From NCBI GenBank assembly GCA_015256945.1, contig JABZLB010000015.1, positions 1 to 62,742 on the forward strand: a stretch of DNA of 62,742 nucleotides, read 5' to 3'. How positions within the stretch are numbered: position 1 is the stretch's first letter; each line of letters starts with the position of its first letter. The notes beneath the pieces were generated by a model that was not told the DNA's origin, ran no database searches, and saw only the letters and a list, made by a program, of their open reading frames with translations. Origin of the DNA: Prevotellaceae bacterium (lineage in GTDB: Bacteria; Bacteroidota; Bacteroidia; Bacteroidales; Bacteroidaceae). Made by a program: the position numbers and the translations under genes. Below, one piece after another: positions 1-8,810 of this stretch.

Positions 1-58
1 ACGGCCGTCATACACGTTATGCGACAATCGCCGTACGCGCTGCTGACGACCGCCGCAC
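1..58. repeat. 85-bp palindromic element, truncated by window edge
   Basis: Right-hand two thirds of the palindromic element seen complete at 13643, 25849, 34768, 40185 and 61340. Three of the four 9-bp motifs are present (CGGCCGTCA at 2-10, then CAATCGCCG and CGACCGCCG), followed by the usual CAC end. The left end lies outside the window. Confidence 0.8.
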
Positions 59-799
59 AATAACCATATAACCCTCACGGGCCATACTTTACACCGCCAG
101 GAGCGCACAACATACGGCTAATGGCTGGTGCCTTACGGCGTAATGGCCATATAAATACACATCGTTTTACCTTTTTCGCAGTAATGTTAGTGCCCGATAA
201 CATCCCCTACAACCTTGCTTTCTCACCTCATCAACAGCATAAATGCCGGGGATGCCACCCCGTGAAGCCTTTCACCAACAAACCCTGAGCTACAAAACAT
301 ATCTGCTGATTGCCGTACCGGACAGCAGTTTTCACACCCCGCCTCCACCGATCCTTCATTTATGGCAGCGCATCAAGAGAAGAAACCGCAAACAAAATAC
401 AACTTTACAACCAGCCTTTGCCCTTGCTTAATGTTTTCTTCAGCAAATCATATCGTGTTATTATCCAGGCAATGATAAGGGTACAGATACGATTTGTAAG
501 GCATAGAAGGCAAAAATTAGAATCTGAAATATGCCGTTATTACAATATTTTGTCATACATTTGTTCATTGGTTTTAACAAATCCCCATTTGCATAAGGCC
601 GGGACATACAAAAACCAATGCCATTAAGAAATATACAACAGGCAGAAGAAGGACACGTAACATGATTGGGTTATCCTGCTATTCTCATAAAACGGCGTTC
701 TGATATAGCATGACAAACATTAAGAAATATAATAACAGGCTTTCGTTTATGGGAGTATTACCTGAATACTCTGAATGATAACATAGAGAATTAAGCATT
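59..799. other. Non-coding stretch before the R-M module
   Basis: About 740 bases in which I see no convincing gene; the open frames here lack family resemblance and have poor starts. A 22-23 nt direct repeat beginning CATTAAGAAATATA lies at 622-643 and 718-740, directly upstream of the methylase gene. Base composition becomes clearly AT-rich from about 450 onward, which continues through the R-M genes. No clear TAnnTTTG promoter was found for the methylase. Confidence 0.5.
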
Positions 800-1687
800 A
801 TGACTAAAGCAAAACCCTTTATTAAATGGGTCGGTGGTAAGAGTCAACTTATCAATATACTGGAATCACAACTTCCAGAACATTTCGAATCGTGGAAAGA
901 TGTTACATATATTGAGCCTTTCGTTGGCGGCGGAGCAATGCTTTTCCACATGCTTCAGCAATATTCCAACATACGGAAAGTCGTTATAAATGATATTAAT
1001 TCTGATTTAACTACGTGCTATAAGATAGTTAGAGATTGTCCTGAAGAACTGATAAAATCGTTAAAAGAGATTGAACAAAACTATCAGGCCCTTTTGACAG
1101 AAGAGGATAAAAGAAGTTTCTTTCTGAATATCAGAACTCAATATAATGAGAAAAACAAGTCAGCAATTGAAAATACTACCTTTTTCTTTTTTTTAAACCG
1201 AACATGCTTTAACGGCCTGTACCGGGTTAATAAAAAGGGCTTTTTTAACGTTCCCTTTGGCAAATACAGCAATCCTACTATCTGCGATCCCGAAACAATT
1301 CGCAATGACAGTAAGCTACTAAAAGGTGTAGAAATCCTGAATGGCGATTTTGAAACTACATTTAAATATGCACAAGGCAATACCTTATTTTACTTCGACC
1401 CGCCATACAGGCCGCTAAGCAATACGTCAAGCTTTAACAACTATACTAAAGAGGCGTTTAACGATGATGCACAAATGCGCCTGAAGAAGTTCTGTGATCA
1501 GATAGATCGAGCCGGATTCAAGTTCATGCTTAGCAACTCCGACTGCAAAGGGGAAAACGAAGATGAAGGTTTTTTCGATGCTCTTTTTAAGCAATATAGC
1601 ATTCAACGCGTTTGGGCATCACGAAGCATTAACGCAAATCCTCTGAAAAGAGGCAAATTAACCGAAATACTTATACGTAATTTTTAA
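800..1687 (+). CDS. dpnM: DNA adenine methylase, DpnM/Dam class (GATC)
   Basis: N6-adenine DNA methyltransferase of the alpha class (D12/Dam family), expected to methylate adenine in GATC in double-stranded DNA and to protect the host from the DpnII-type nuclease encoded next. 295 aa, a usual length for Dam/DpnM. The S-adenosylmethionine site is FIKWVGGKSQ at residues 7-16, and the catalytic DPPY is at 200-203, so motif I precedes motif IV as in alpha-class enzymes. First gene of a three-gene module with the endonuclease (1717) and second methylase (2539), 29 bases before the endonuclease start. The module is visibly more AT-rich than the genes after 3.5 kb, suggesting acquisition by transfer. 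The GATC target is inferred from family and context. Confidence 0.93.
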   Translation: MTKAKPFIKWVGGKSQLINILESQLPEHFESWKDVTYIEPFVGGGAMLFHMLQQYSNIRKVVINDINSDLTTCYKIVRDCPEELIKSLKEIEQNYQALLTEEDKRSFFLNIRTQYNEKNKSAIENTTFFFFLNRTCFNGLYRVNKKGFFNVPFGKYSNPTICDPETIRNDSKLLKGVEILNGDFETTFKYAQGNTLFYFDPPYRPLSNTSSFNNYTKEAFNDDAQMRLKKFCDQIDRAGFKFMLSNSDCKGENEDEGFFDALFKQYSIQRVWASRSINANPLKRGKLTEILIRNF

Positions 1688-1716
1688 AGAGCAAATCATT
1701 AATCTAACCCTCTAAT

Positions 1717-2558
1717 ATGGAAAGAAACTTTAACATCTTTTTCTCTCAACTGCAAGAGACAAACCAGACATTGGACTTCTTTTGTGATTTTGAGAAGATC
1801 TCTAATCATGTAAATGATATTAAATTAAGTCTTTGCATGCTAAACAGTCTTATCGGAACTACCGACTTACGCAAAAGTATTGAGACTATCTGGACAAGAG
1901 ATAAGTCAGCCTTCAGCATCATGGATATTCTGATTGCCGTTCGTAGTAACGGTAAAAAAGCATATTAGATTCTAACGGAAATTGCATAATCCTTAATCGT
2001 TTATTTGAGAGCGTAGATGGTATTATGGAATATTTAGAAGGTACTGGCCTTGCCGAGATATTCACAGAAGGGAAGATTAAGGACCTTGTTGACTATGTAT
2101 TTGGAATTGAAACTGGTTTGGACAGCAATGCTCGTAAAAACAGAAGCGGGCATATTATGGAAAACATGATTGCCGATATATTTACAAAGAATGGAATTGC
2201 ATTCCGGCAAGAAGTCTACTCAACAGAATGGACAGAAATTCAACAGGCATTAGGAGATGATAAGAAACGCTTTGATTTCGTTATTAAATCAGCATCCACG
2301 ACTTATCTAATAGAGGCAAACTTTTATAATGGTGGAGGTTCTAAGCTTAACGAAGTGGCGCGATCGTTTATGGAAATAGCCGCGAGAATTAATTCAGTTA
2401 AGGGTTTTGAATTCATCTGGATTACAGATGGAACAGCATGGAAGGCTGCAAAGGACAAACTAAAGGAGGCTTACAGCAAAATCCCTGGCATGTATAATCT
2501 TACCAATATCACTGATTTCATTAACGGCGTAAAACAAGATGATTCCATCTTACTATAA
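1717..2558 (+). pseudogene. dpnB: DpnII-type restriction endonuclease, split by a frameshift
   Basis: Two reading frames together match the DpnII endonuclease family (GATC cutters, about 288 aa). The first, 1717-1968, carries the N-terminal region including LNSLIG and ends at a TAG. The second, open from about 1956 and running to 2558, carries the rest, including LVDYV, ARKNRSGHIMEN, KRFDFVIK and IEANFYNGGGSKLNE, the region with the PD-(D/E)XK-like acidic residues. The frames meet at a run of six A (1954-1959); a seventh A would join them into one protein of about 280 aa. An ATG at 2025 could start the second part but would lack the N-terminal domain. It may be an inactive or phase-variable gene, a slippage site, or a sequencing error. 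Its end overlaps the next methylase by 20 bases. Confidence 0.85.
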
Positions 2559-3417
2559 ATCTAACACTGGTGACTTTACTTTAATTCAAGGAGATTGTAT
2601 TGAAACCTTATCAAAGTTTAAATTCCACTTTGACATGGTTTTTGCCGATCCACCTTATTTTCTTTCCAATGGCGGTATCAGTTATCAAAGTGGAAAAATA
2701 GTATGTGTGGATAAAGGAGAATGGGATAAGGCTACAACTATTGAAGATATGGATATGTTTAACCTGAAGTGGCTTACAGAAGTGCGCAACCATATGAAAG
2801 ACAATGCTACTATTTGGGTATCAGGAACTCTCCACAATATTTTTAGCGTACAACAGCAACTAATAAAATTAGGCTTTAAAATCCTTAATATAATAACGTG
2901 GGCTAAGACGAATCCGCCGCCTAATATCTCTTGCCGATACTTTACTTATAGCACAGAATTTATCATTTGGGCAAGGAAATCTCCAAAAGTCCCCCATTAT
3001 TTCAACTATGATTTAATGAAGGAATTAAACGAGAATAAACAAATGACAGATGTATGGCAGCTGCCAGCGATTGGAAGATGGGAGAAGTCTTGTGGAAAGC
3101 ATCCTACACAAAAACCTCTAAGTATTTTAGCAAGAATTATTCAGGCAAGTACAAAACAGGATGCATGGATACTTGATCCTTTTAGCGGAAGTGCCACAAC
3201 TGGTATTGCCGCATGTTTGTTAGGAAGAAAGTTTTTGGGCTTAGAGATAGAAGAAAATTTTCTGATGATGGGCAGGCAGAGAAGAGAAGAAATCGAAAAT
3301 CTAAGCATAAGAGAGAATTATATTGAAAGACTGGCAAAGATGAAAGCTGCTTCTTTAAACAACAAAAGCATTGTAGCCGAAAACAATAATTCAAATTACG
3401 GGGTACCCTGGCTTTGA
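2539..3417 (+). CDS. dpnA: Second adenine methylase, DpnA type
   Basis: N6-adenine (N4/N6 class) DNA methyltransferase of the beta class, 292 aa. DPPY is at residues 37-40 and the cofactor-binding DPFSGSATTG at 213-222, so the catalytic motif precedes the S-adenosylmethionine motif, the reverse of the 800-1687 enzyme. Two methylases of opposite motif order flanking a DpnII nuclease is the hallmark of DpnII systems. In Streptococcus pneumoniae DpnA also methylates single-stranded GATC DNA and protects DNA taken up by transformation; that role here is inference. The gene starts inside the endonuclease reading frame (20-base overlap), suggesting translational coupling. Order here is M-R-A, whereas pneumococcus has M-A-R. 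Confidence 0.92.
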   Translation: MIPSYYKSNTGDFTLIQGDCIETLSKFKFHFDMVFADPPYFLSNGGISYQSGKIVCVDKGEWDKATTIEDMDMFNLKWLTEVRNHMKDNATIWVSGTLHNIFSVQQQLIKLGFKILNIITWAKTNPPPNISCRYFTYSTEFIIWARKSPKVPHYFNYDLMKELNENKQMTDVWQLPAIGRWEKSCGKHPTQKPLSILARIIQASTKQDAWILDPFSGSATTGIAACLLGRKFLGLEIEENFLMMGRQRREEIENLSIRENYIERLAKMKAASLNNKSIVAENNNSNYGVPWL

Positions 3418-3496
3418 ATAAATTTACAACTTTTAAAGGAAACTCTATCCCGATACTAAAAAACAGCAATCGCAAACCATTACGGCACAAATTTTG

Positions 3497-3504
3497 TAAC
3501 TTTG
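3497..3504 (+). promoter_or_regulatory. -7 element for the COG0523 gene
   Basis: TAACTTTG matches the Bacteroidota -7 consensus TAnnTTTG and lies about 50 bases before the ATG at 3554. No good TTG was seen at the -33 spacing. Confidence 0.6.
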
Positions 3505-3553
3505 TGGAGGAAACAATATAACAAGAGAAACAAAACAGTATAACAAAGGAAAT

Positions 3554-4696
3554 ATGGATACAAAAGAAACTCCTGTACTACTGCTTACAGGCTATTTAGG
3601 CAGCGGAAAAACAACACTTCTGAACCGTATTCTGGCTAACGAGAAGGGAATAAGGTTCGCCGTTATCGTAAACGACATTGGCGAGGTGAACATTGATGCC
3701 CGTCTTATACAGGACGGTGGCGTGGTAGGACAGGGCGACGACAGCCTTGTGGCTCTGCAAAATGGCTGTATCTGCTGCACGCTGAAGATGGATCTTGTAA
3801 AGCAGCTCAACGATATTATCAACACCAGACGCTTCGATTACATTGTCATTGAGGCCAGTGGTATCTGCGAACCCGCTCCCATCGCACAAACCATCAGCAC
3901 TTATCCGAAGATGATTGATGCCAAACTGCTGAAGAATGGCGCTGCACGGCTCGATGCAATTGTTACTGTTGTTGACGCCTTACGCATGCGCGACGAGTTT
4001 GGTTTGGGCGATGAGCTGCAGCGAAAAGACCTTGAAGAGGACGACCTTGCAAGCTTGGTTATTCAACAAATAGAGTTTTGCAACATTATTCTGCTGAACA
4101 AAGCTTCCGAAATCAGCAAGGACGAGCTGGCTCATCTGAAAGCTGTTGTGCGCGCCATTCAGCCTAAAGCTGAAATTATGGAATGCAATTACGGCGACAT
4201 TGAGCTTGAAAAGATTCTGAATACACACCTGTTCGACTTTGAAAAAGTAGCTACTTCGGCACGCTGGATTGAGGCCATGCAGGACGAAGATGAGGAGCTT
4301 GAGAACGAGGAATCGGGCGAAGCTCTGGAGTATGGCATCGAAACGTTCGTGTATTATCGCCGTCGTCCGATGAACCTTGGCGCGTTCGACGAATTCGTTT
4401 CTACACAGTGGCCCAGGGGCGTTGTGCGCGCAAAGGGCATGTGTTACTTCGCCGACGAGCCTGAAACATGCTATCTTTTCGAGCAGTCGGGCAAGCAATT
4501 CAACATCACTAACGCCGGGCAATGGTATGCTACTATGCCTGAAAAGGAGCGAAAAGCACTGTACGAGCGCAACCCGCAGCTTGAAAAGGACTGGGATGAC
4601 AAGTATGGAGACCGCATGCAAAAGATTGTTTTCATAGGCCAGAAGCTTGACAGGAAGGCAATAGAAGCCCAGCTTGACCAGTGCCTGGAAGGATAA
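3554..4696 (+). CDS. CobW/COG0523 family GTPase, metal chaperone
   Basis: G3E-class P-loop GTPase of the COG0523 group, cytoplasmic, thought to deliver metal ions (often zinc) to client proteins using GTP. 380 aa. The Walker A motif GYLGSGKTT is at residues 13-21, the metal-binding CICC at 72-75, followed by the EASGICEP switch region; the C-terminal third is the CobW C-terminal domain. The linker near residues 238-256 is very acidic, rich in E and D. It has its own promoter (3497) and a strong terminator (4841), so it is probably monocistronic. No Zur-type operator was recognised, and the client cannot be told from the neighbours. Start at 3554 is preceded by AAAGGAAAT. Confidence 0.9.
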   Translation: MDTKETPVLLLTGYLGSGKTTLLNRILANEKGIRFAVIVNDIGEVNIDARLIQDGGVVGQGDDSLVALQNGCICCTLKMDLVKQLNDIINTRRFDYIVIEASGICEPAPIAQTISTYPKMIDAKLLKNGAARLDAIVTVVDALRMRDEFGLGDELQRKDLEEDDLASLVIQQIEFCNIILLNKASEISKDELAHLKAVVRAIQPKAEIMECNYGDIELEKILNTHLFDFEKVATSARWIEAMQDEDEELENEESGEALEYGIETFVYYRRRPMNLGAFDEFVSTQWPRGVVRAKGMCYFADEPETCYLFEQSGKQFNITNAGQWYATMPEKERKALYERNPQLEKDWDDKYGDRMQKIVFIGQKLDRKAIEAQLDQCLEG

Positions 4697-4840
4697 AACA
4701 AGGTAGAGCGTTGCATAAAGGCAATGGCCTGAGCGCATGCACATCATGGCACAAGCACACAAATGGCAGCAGCCGGTAGTGAAAATCGCATCACACTGTT
4801 ATGATAACACCATGAAATAACTGCGCTCACCACAAAGCTT

Positions 4841-4895
4841 AACAATAAGGACACCTGACTTTTCTTTCAGAAAGCAGGCGTCCTTATTGTTTTAT
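4841..4895 (+). terminator. Rho-independent terminator after COG0523 gene
   Basis: A 17-base near-perfect stem (4841-4857 with 4875-4891, starting AACAATAAGGAC) with a 17-base loop. The right arm runs into a T-rich stretch. Confidence 0.85.
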
Positions 4896-4959
4896 AATTG
4901 TACAAAATGCTACAAAAATCAACAAAAACATAACGTCAAAGTTAAAAACTATAATAAAT

Positions 4960-4991
4960 TTTGTCATCCCCTTGTTTTTATCTTAACTTTG
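4960..4991 (+). promoter_or_regulatory. Promoter of the RelA/SpoT gene
   Basis: TTTG at 4960-4963, 20-base spacer, TAACTTTG at 4984-4991: a textbook Bacteroidota sigma-ABfr promoter. The predicted 5' leader to the ATG at 5105 is about 110 bases. Confidence 0.8.
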
Positions 4992-5104
4992 CTTTACACA
5001 ATATCAGCCGGCTGCCGGCATCAGGCAGTCGTTATAATATAAGGTGAAACGCCCGTTAAGGGTATCGTCTTATAAAAAGCAAACTATTTAAAAGGCAATA
5101 GCGT

Positions 5105-7300
5105 ATGGAAGAAATGTTTCAGTTTTCACCCCGGGAAGAGGAAGAGGCAAAACAGCTGACAGCCCATCTGCGCGAGGTTGTCGGCCCGTCAATGCACGAT
5201 GGAGACATCGAAAAAATTATTAAATTTCTTCAGGAAACGGCTCAAAAAGGCATTACGCGAGATGTATTTGGTTTGCACCCCGTGCTTACATCGCTCCAGA
5301 CAGCCTGCATAATCGTCGACGAAATAGGCTTGCGCCGCGACAGTGTTATCGCTACCCTGCTCTATGGTTGCTTAGCCGACGACTACGACAATATTGCGAA
5401 AACATTCGGCGATAACGTTGCACGCATTGTGCACGGACTGGCTAAAATACAGAAGTTATACGAGAAAAATCCTGTTGTTGAAAGCGATAACTTCCGCAAT
5501 CTACTGCTGAGTTTTGCTGAGGATATGCGTGTTATCCTCATCATGATTGCCGACCGCGTGAACATTATGCGGCAGATTCGCGATACCAACAACGAAGAAG
5601 CACGACACGAAGTTTCCGAAGAGGCCAGCTATCTATATGCTCCTCTGGCTCACAAATTAGGCTTGTACACACTGAAAAGCGAGCTTGAAGACTTGTCGTT
5701 AAAGTATCTTGAGCACGACATTTACTATATGATTCGTGAGAAACTCAACGAAACAAAGGCCTCGCGCGATGCTTATATTACCAGTTTTATTGAACCCCTG
5801 GAACGTCGTTTGGAAGAAGCCGGACTGAAATTCCATATCAAAGGCCGAACGAAATCGATACACTCGATTTGGCAAAAGATGAAAAAGCAGAAGTGTGGCT
5901 TTGAGGGAATATACGACCTTTTTGCCATACGTGTCATTCTCGACGCACCTTTTGAGAAAGAAAAACAACAGTGCTGGCAGGTATATTCGATTGTAACCGA
6001 CATGTATCAGCCCAATCCCAGGCGACTTCGTGACTGGCTTTCGGTCCCGAAATCAAATGGATATGAATGCCTTCACATCACGGTGCTCGGACCAGATAAG
6101 AAGTGGGTCGAGGTGCAAATTCGCACAGAGCGCATGGACGACATCGCCGAGCACGGCCTTGCAGCCCACTGGCGCTACAAAGGTATTAAAGGAGGGGGAC
6201 AGATGGACGAATGGTTAGCCAACATCAGATCGGCGTTAGAGGCCGGCGATAACCTTCAGGTGATGGACCAGTTCCGTATGTCTTTGCAGCCCGAAGACGT
6301 GTATGTGTTCTCACCTCGCGGCGATATTTTCAAGTTTCCGGCGGGTGCAACCATCCTCGATTTTGCCTATCGTATCCACTCTAAAATTGGTAACACCTGC
6401 ACAGGAGGCCGAATTAACAACAAGGCTGTGCCCATGCGCGAAAAACTTCACAGCGGCGACACCGTAGAAGTAGTGACGCAAGCCAGCCAGACACCGAAGC
6501 GCGACTGGCTGAATATCGCCACAACGACGAAGGCAAAAAGCAAAATTCGACTGGCCTTAAAGGAAACACAGGCCAAGGATTCGCTCTATGCCAAGGAAAT
6601 GTTAGAGCGCCGTTTCAAGAACAAAAAGGTTGATATTGAAGAGAATATCATGGGCCATCTCATTAAGAAGATGGGCTTTAAGGAGGTGTCCGACTTCTAT
6701 AAGCAGATTGCAGATGGCAAGCTCGACCCCAACGATGTAATTGCATCCTACCTCGACATGCGCGATCACCTGCAAAACAATAAGGATAAGGAGGCGCGCC
6801 CGGCCGAAGAATTCAACTTCGAAAACCGCGATGAGGAGATGCTTCGCGACAACGAAGACGTGCTCACCATTGACCAGAACCTCAAAGGTATCGACTATCA
6901 GCTCGCGCCTTGCTGCAATCCTATCTACGGCGATGCGATATTTGGGTTCGTAACTGTAAGCGGCGGGATAAAGATTCACCGATGTGATTGTCCGAACGCT
7001 GTTGAAATGAGGCGTCGCTTTGGTTACCGTATTGTGAAGGCACGATGGAGCGGAAAGGGACTGTCAAAGTATGCCATCACGCTCCGTATCATCGGTAACG
7101 ACGACATTGGAGTGGTATCTAATATCACGAATATTATATCAAAGGACGAGAAAATCGTCATGCGTTCTATCAATATTGACTCGCATGACGGTCTGTTTTC
7201 AGGCAATCTGACCATACAAATCGAAGATACCGCACGTCTTCAAGCCCTTATCAAAAAGCTCAGAGGGGTGAAAGGGGTGAAGCAGATTGAAAGAATTTAA
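5105..7300 (+). CDS. relA: (p)ppGpp synthetase, RelA-like, degenerate hydrolase domain
   Basis: Long RelA/SpoT homologue that makes the stringent-response alarmone (p)ppGpp from ATP and GDP/GTP. 731 aa with the usual order: N-terminal HD region (about 30-190), synthetase domain (about 225-370, with GRTKSIHSIWQKMKK and GYECLHITVLG), TGS domain (about 395-460), a zinc-finger-like CC region (LAPCCNPIYGD and HRCDCPNA) and a C-terminal ACT domain. In the HD region the canonical LLHDVVEDT is replaced by LLYGCLADD, and the usual DRxHN reads DRVNIM, so metal ligands for hydrolysis are missing, as in E. coli RelA. I infer a synthetase without hydrolase; a second, bifunctional Rel would be expected elsewhere in the genome. 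Own promoter (4960) and terminator (7314). Confidence 0.93.
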   Translation: MEEMFQFSPREEEEAKQLTAHLREVVGPSMHDGDIEKIIKFLQETAQKGITRDVFGLHPVLTSLQTACIIVDEIGLRRDSVIATLLYGCLADDYDNIAKTFGDNVARIVHGLAKIQKLYEKNPVVESDNFRNLLLSFAEDMRVILIMIADRVNIMRQIRDTNNEEARHEVSEEASYLYAPLAHKLGLYTLKSELEDLSLKYLEHDIYYMIREKLNETKASRDAYITSFIEPLERRLEEAGLKFHIKGRTKSIHSIWQKMKKQKCGFEGIYDLFAIRVILDAPFEKEKQQCWQVYSIVTDMYQPNPRRLRDWLSVPKSNGYECLHITVLGPDKKWVEVQIRTERMDDIAEHGLAAHWRYKGIKGGGQMDEWLANIRSALEAGDNLQVMDQFRMSLQPEDVYVFSPRGDIFKFPAGATILDFAYRIHSKIGNTCTGGRINNKAVPMREKLHSGDTVEVVTQASQTPKRDWLNIATTTKAKSKIRLALKETQAKDSLYAKEMLERRFKNKKVDIEENIMGHLIKKMGFKEVSDFYKQIADGKLDPNDVIASYLDMRDHLQNNKDKEARPAEEFNFENRDEEMLRDNEDVLTIDQNLKGIDYQLAPCCNPIYGDAIFGFVTVSGGIKIHRCDCPNAVEMRRRFGYRIVKARWSGKGLSKYAITLRIIGNDDIGVVSNITNIISKDEKIVMRSINIDSHDGLFSGNLTIQIEDTARLQALIKKLRGVKGVKQIERI

Positions 7301-7313
7301 ACCACATAACTGT

Positions 7314-7355
7314 AAAAAGTGCCGCGACCAACGATGTTGATTGCGGCACTTTTTT
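7314..7355. terminator. Bidirectional terminator between convergent genes
   Basis: Perfect 12-base stem (AAAAAGTGCCGC 7314-7325 with its complement 7343-7354) with a 17-base loop. A on one side and T on the other allow use by relA (+) and the nitroreductase gene (-). Confidence 0.9.
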
Positions 7356-7379
7356 ATATCGTCAATAATCTGTGACAGG

Positions 7380-8105
7380 CTAAACCTGATGATAAAATTC
7401 GCTGAAAGGCAGGCGATAACGCTCTCCACGTACACCCTCGGGCACGCGAACACCACACGTTATCACCATGTTGATGCCACAATCATAAGGCAAACCAAGT
7501 GCCTTTTTGACAAGCCGGCTGTCGAATCCTTCCAGCGGACACGTGTCATAACCCTGTTCACTCATGGCGAGCATGAAAGTTTGGGCGGCCAATGCACAGC
7601 TTTTGTGAACCGATACACGTACATCTGCCTCAGTAACCTGACGCGTAACGGGACGGAAAAGGCCTGCCGACTGCATGAACAGCTTGCGCAAAATACCAAA
7701 CAAACCAAAGAAACGTGAATATTCAAACGGCACAAGTTTCTCATAATATGCCTTCTGAAGGGCTATGCGATGGGCCTTTTTCTTCTCCGGACTGTTCATA
7801 TTTACCTCGTCAATATTGGCTTTCAACACCTCGCGGGCATGCTTACGGTATTTATCCTGCCGTGTAACAAATACCACAATCTGCTGTGCCGACCGTGCAC
7901 TTCCCTGCCCAAGGCATGCCGTTGCCAACGCTTTCAGCGTGTCTTCTGACGTAACATGCCAGGCTTCCCAAAGCTGAAGGTTGGAACTTGTCGGTGCAAG
8001 CGTAGCCAGACGAAGACACTCTCGTACGCGATCATCGTCGAGTTTCTGCTGCGAATCATACTTTCTTACTGCGCGACGGTGTTCTAAAATCTCTCGTAAA
8101 GTCAT
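7380..8105 (-). CDS. Nitroreductase family protein (FMN)
   Basis: Flavin-dependent nitroreductase-fold protein, 241 aa, cytoplasmic, likely binding FMN and using NAD(P)H to reduce nitro compounds, quinones or similar. The family-typical N-terminal RRAVRKYD is at residues 10-17, followed by LATLAPTSSNLQLWEAW, which lines the flavin site, and later CALAAQTFMLAMSEQGYDTCPLEGFD. A candidate -7 element on this strand is at 8123-8130 (CAAATGTA on the plus strand). It is convergent with relA and shares the terminator at 7314. The true substrate cannot be read from the sequence. Confidence 0.88.
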   Translation of the reverse strand: MTLREILEHRRAVRKYDSQQKLDDDRVRECLRLATLAPTSSNLQLWEAWHVTSEDTLKALATACLGQGSARSAQQIVVFVTRQDKYRKHAREVLKANIDEVNMNSPEKKKAHRIALQKAYYEKLVPFEYSRFFGLFGILRKLFMQSAGLFRPVTRQVTEADVRVSVHKSCALAAQTFMLAMSEQGYDTCPLEGFDSRLVKKALGLPYDCGINMVITCGVRVPEGVRGERYRLPFSEFYHQV

Positions 8106-8239
8106 GTCATTATCTTGTTATACAAATGTAACTTGTTTCCGATTACAAAATTACGTTTTTGACAGTTCATCACGGTTCAACCTACATACAAAAAAGGTTA
8201 AACCTGCCGTACAGTCCTGTATTTCTGACATATTTCGAT

Positions 8240-8247
8240 TACCTTTG
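8240..8247 (+). promoter_or_regulatory. -7 element for the metal-uptake pair
   Basis: TACCTTTG fits TAnnTTTG and lies 54 bases before the ATG at 8301. The -33 half is weak. Confidence 0.55.
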
Positions 8248-8300
8248 CATATATACATTTGAAAGGCAGTGCCTTTCCTGTGTAACCGGTTTATAATTCT

Positions 8301-8666
8301 ATGTTGAAGAACCTGCGAAGACGACATCTCTATGCATGGATTCTGCTGGGCGTTTTCCTGCCCATGCTCGTCATGGCTTCCGTACATGTGCATACAGCGT
8401 ACGAAGAGACAGCAGTATCGTGTCCCGATTGTGTTCATCATGTTCATCATGACGGGCATCTTTCGTCGACCATGCTTAGCATAGACCATTGTGTTCTTTG
8501 CCATTTCCTTGCCTTCAACTATCTTCAGGCAGCTCAGTTTGTTGCCGTTTTCCTTACCGCTTTGCCTGCTTTCGGCCTGTGTTATGCGCCGAACAAGTTG
8601 CACAGCATGCAGCAAAGGATACTGGTTCCGCGCGGACCGCCTGCTGCCCTACCGCTTTTTTCCTGA
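8301..8666 (+). CDS. Small His/Cys-rich membrane protein
   Basis: 121 aa, no family recognised with confidence; it resembles the short metal-associated proteins (DUF2946-like) often encoded next to metal TonB receptors. There is an N-terminal hydrophobic segment (about 11-27), then a stretch rich in possible metal ligands: CPDC, HHVHHDGH and HCVLCHF between residues 40 and 70, then a second hydrophobic segment (about 70-95). It precedes the TonB receptor gene in the same orientation, with about 145 bases between them, so co-expression is likely. I infer a membrane or periplasmic metal-binding partner; the metal (Zn, Cu or other) is not determined. Confidence 0.65.
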   Translation: MLKNLRRRHLYAWILLGVFLPMLVMASVHVHTAYEETAVSCPDCVHHVHHDGHLSSTMLSIDHCVLCHFLAFNYLQAAQFVAVFLTALPAFGLCYAPNKLHSMQQRILVPRGPPAALPLFS

Positions 8667-8810
8667 TATATTATTAAAGGTTTATGGTATCTGTACGCTG
8701 GCTCTGTTATACGGGCAGGCTGTATTATACCTTTACCTATGATGTGTATCAGGGCAAAAAAACACCCCGTTTCCCTGTTTTACTTATTGATTTTAAATAG
8801 AAAAATTTCC

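Noticed and set aside
243..627. Overlapping open frames before the R-M module
   Set aside because: No domain or signal peptide, no promoter or ribosome site, and the frames overlap each other; judged to be chance.
2025..2558. Second part of the endonuclease as its own gene
   Set aside because: The similarity to DpnII extends upstream of this ATG in the same frame to the A-run, so it is the 3' part of a frameshifted gene.
3980..4762. Long frame opposite the COG0523 gene
   Set aside because: Antisense shadow of a clear gene; similar shadows opposite the pepD, TonB, MBOAT and GH106 genes were left out for the same reason.
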